From: Synura sp. LO234KE
Lineage: Eukaryota; Sar; Synurophyceae; Synurales; Mallomonadaceae
Assembly (NCBI GenBank): GCA_015143735.1
Contig: VKHC01000084.1
Coordinates: 1 to 20,175, forward strand
DNA: 20,175 nucleotides
Direction: 5' to 3'
Positions 18,637-20,175 of this stretch are shown one piece after another. Below the pieces are notes generated by a model. It worked only from the letters and a program-made list of their open reading frames with translations, ran no database searches and was not told where the DNA came from. Both the position numbers and the translations under genes were made by a program. Position 1 is the stretch's first letter; each line of letters starts with the position of its first letter.

Positions 18637-18747
18637 TCAGATTCGCATGCCAAATACTGTAATATTATAACCAACAAAAATAAACAAAACCATGTGGACG
18701 CATCACCTTAGTGGACTTATTGTGCTGCTATTTTATATTTTGAAAAT
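18637..18747. promoter_or_regulatory. compact bidirectional upstream region, CDK / STK19
   Basis: Only 111 bp separate the two divergent ATG codons, so promoter and 5' UTR of both genes must fit here or overlap the neighbouring coding sequence. It is AT-rich; ttttatattt near 18731-18740 is the only TATA-like string. No cell-cycle element could be recognised with confidence. Confidence 0.55.
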
Positions 18748-19714
18748 ATGAAGAGGCGGTTGAGCAGTCAAGTGGATAATAATCAAGATATTAATCCAAA
18801 AGAGGCTATAGATAATTTAATTAACCTTATCCCAGAGTGCAATTTGAAATCCTTTCCGCCTCTTTTCTTCGCACACCAGTTATATTTTAATTACAGGAAC
18901 AGAAATTTAATAGATGAATCACTGCACAATATGAGACGATTTGGCGTTATTTCTATGCTCAAGCTGAATGCTACGGATCACCCTTCAAGCTTTGGCTACG
19001 TATTTAAGTCTCATTTTATTGTTTCAATACGAGAAAAGTTAGGAGAGTCATTATCGGGAATTTCGGAAAAGTTTGTGAAATGGATTACCGTATGCAACAA
19101 CACAAGTGTTTTCAGAAACGAGTTATTGGCAGGCACAACTCATCTTCCTAATTTTCAAGATGATGAAATCGATTTACTTGTGAGTAATGGATTTTTATCA
19201 GAGCGCAGGGAGAATGACACAAGCACCAGTCTAGTGTACTGGTTATCCCTCCCTGGTGTATGTTTTCCGATCGCAATATAAATGATAACTTACACTCTGA
19301 TTATTTTTCAGGTTTTTGTATTTTCCCGGTTAATAGATTGCGTCAGAAATGATGTAAGGAGAGTGCTTGCGAAGGCCCCGCTCCGCGAACTAAGTGAATC
19401 TGAGTTAAAGAGTAAATTGATAATGAAACGAAACATGAGATTTCAGTAAGTTCACTACGTATGAATATTTTATTTGATTTGTCGGTAGTTTCATGATACT
19501 GACTCGAATGCATTTCAGGTCAAAGTCTCCACTTGTTCGTGAGTTAACGAAAGCCAAGCGCAAGCAAGGGGTGAGCACTGGCAACTCTTTTGATAAGCTA
19601 GGCTGGGAATTTCATCTAGCAGATTTAGTGGGATCGGGAGTCGTGGCGGCCCGTTGGGTGAATGACGAAATCAATAATGGCTCTCCTCTATATTTGAAGC
19701 TGATAACTGCTTAG
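18748..19714 (+). CDS. STK19: STK19-family protein (transcription-coupled repair factor)
   Basis: Three exons (18748-19257, 19312-19445, 19519-19714) join in frame over introns of 54 and 73 bp (donors GTATGT and GTAAGT, acceptors tttttcag and atttcag), giving 279 residues, near the roughly 250 of human STK19. Family signs, compared from memory, are an N-terminal HQLYFNYRNRNLIDESLHNMRRFGVISMLK segment (shown here only by its positions, about 43-73), YWLSLPG at about 164-170, and the C-terminal FHLADLVGSGVV (246-257), which matches the conserved HDLVG region. Despite its name, STK19 is now regarded as a winged-helix, DNA-binding protein of transcription-coupled nucleotide excision repair, not a kinase, and no kinase motif is present. 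It ends with TAG shortly after the conserved block, as expected. It is divergent from the CDK gene. Confidence 0.82.
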
Positions 19715-20175
19715 TCCTTTGAGGACGCGTTATCAAATATGAACCTCCCCCTTTGTGAGAGTAATTCTTCTACTAATTTTGCGAAGTGAGATAAAGGAGT
19801 GACAGTCCGAGCTACTTGCCCTAGTCTCACAATGGTGTCAGGCCTCATCATTATGCGCATTGTGATTAGTCATCTATCCCAACGCATGTCAACGCAGAGT
19901 GTCTAATACTAATTGAGAGTGCCATGGGCCAACTGGCAAACTAGATAGGAGGGGACGCGCGCACCCCCCCCCCCGGGAGAGGACATTCCGACAAAAGCAT
20001 CACTTAAAGAATCGTATCTGAGTAGCAGTTAATTATTAGTTTTTAAAACGTGTTTTGTGTCAGCCACCGTACCAAAGCATATCTAAGTATTTACCTACTC
20101 CAATTTTGAGTGGTGTTATCTCAAAATTTGCTTAGTTGCTTTATTTACACTGCTAAATAATTGCTCAAAAAATCG
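19715..20175. other. 3' flank of STK19 gene to window end
   Basis: No gene was seen. An 11-base C run (19964-19974) followed by ggg is a likely slippage or sequencing-difficult site. The rest is AT-rich without a recognised repeat or RNA gene. Confidence 0.5.

Noticed and set aside
1-20175. CRISPR array, bacterial operon or prophage
   Set aside because: No regularly spaced identical repeats and no ribosome-binding sites; spliceosomal introns show the DNA is eukaryotic.

Overview
The window reads as nuclear DNA of a protist-like eukaryote. Genes are split by short GT-AG introns (48 to 101 bp), spacers are AT-rich, and no bacterial operons or Shine-Dalgarno sites are seen. The cyclin-dependent kinase has an APD motif where animals and fungi have APE/SPE, as in Plasmodium PK5. 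From remembered family features, this points to the stramenopile/alveolate side (an oomycete-like organism is my best guess), but the species cannot be named from sequence alone. A WD40 protein and an IQ-motif protein with basic, charged tails fit a cell that builds cilia or zoospores; that is inference.

Layout. Left end (1-4004): a divergent gene pair. On the minus strand lies an IQ-motif gene of three visible exons that runs off the left edge. On the plus strand, 300 bp away, lies an intronless WD40-repeat gene. Right end (17111-19714): a second divergent pair. A PSTAIRE-type CDK (minus, two exons) and an STK19-family gene (plus, three exons) are only 111 bp apart. A possible small single-span membrane protein (minus, 17111-17392) lies beyond the CDK.

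Middle (about 4.0-17.1 kb): a gene-poor island. It holds a broken, GC-rich retroelement-like RNase H coding relic bracketed by two copies of a roughly 240-bp direct repeat. It also has degenerate tandem repeats (an AGCTATAG array near 6.8-7.0 kb and a 61-65 bp unit near 10.9 kb) and a possible LTR remnant at 12.14 kb. Several reading frames stay open for 70-130 codons except for one or two stops or shifts, and look like decayed coding DNA. No intact transposase, integrase or reverse transcriptase is visible.

The CDK (cell-cycle control) and the STK19 homologue (transcription-coupled DNA repair) share a very short common upstream region and could be co-expressed; that is a suggestion from spacing alone. 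I did not find a convincing new multi-gene system.
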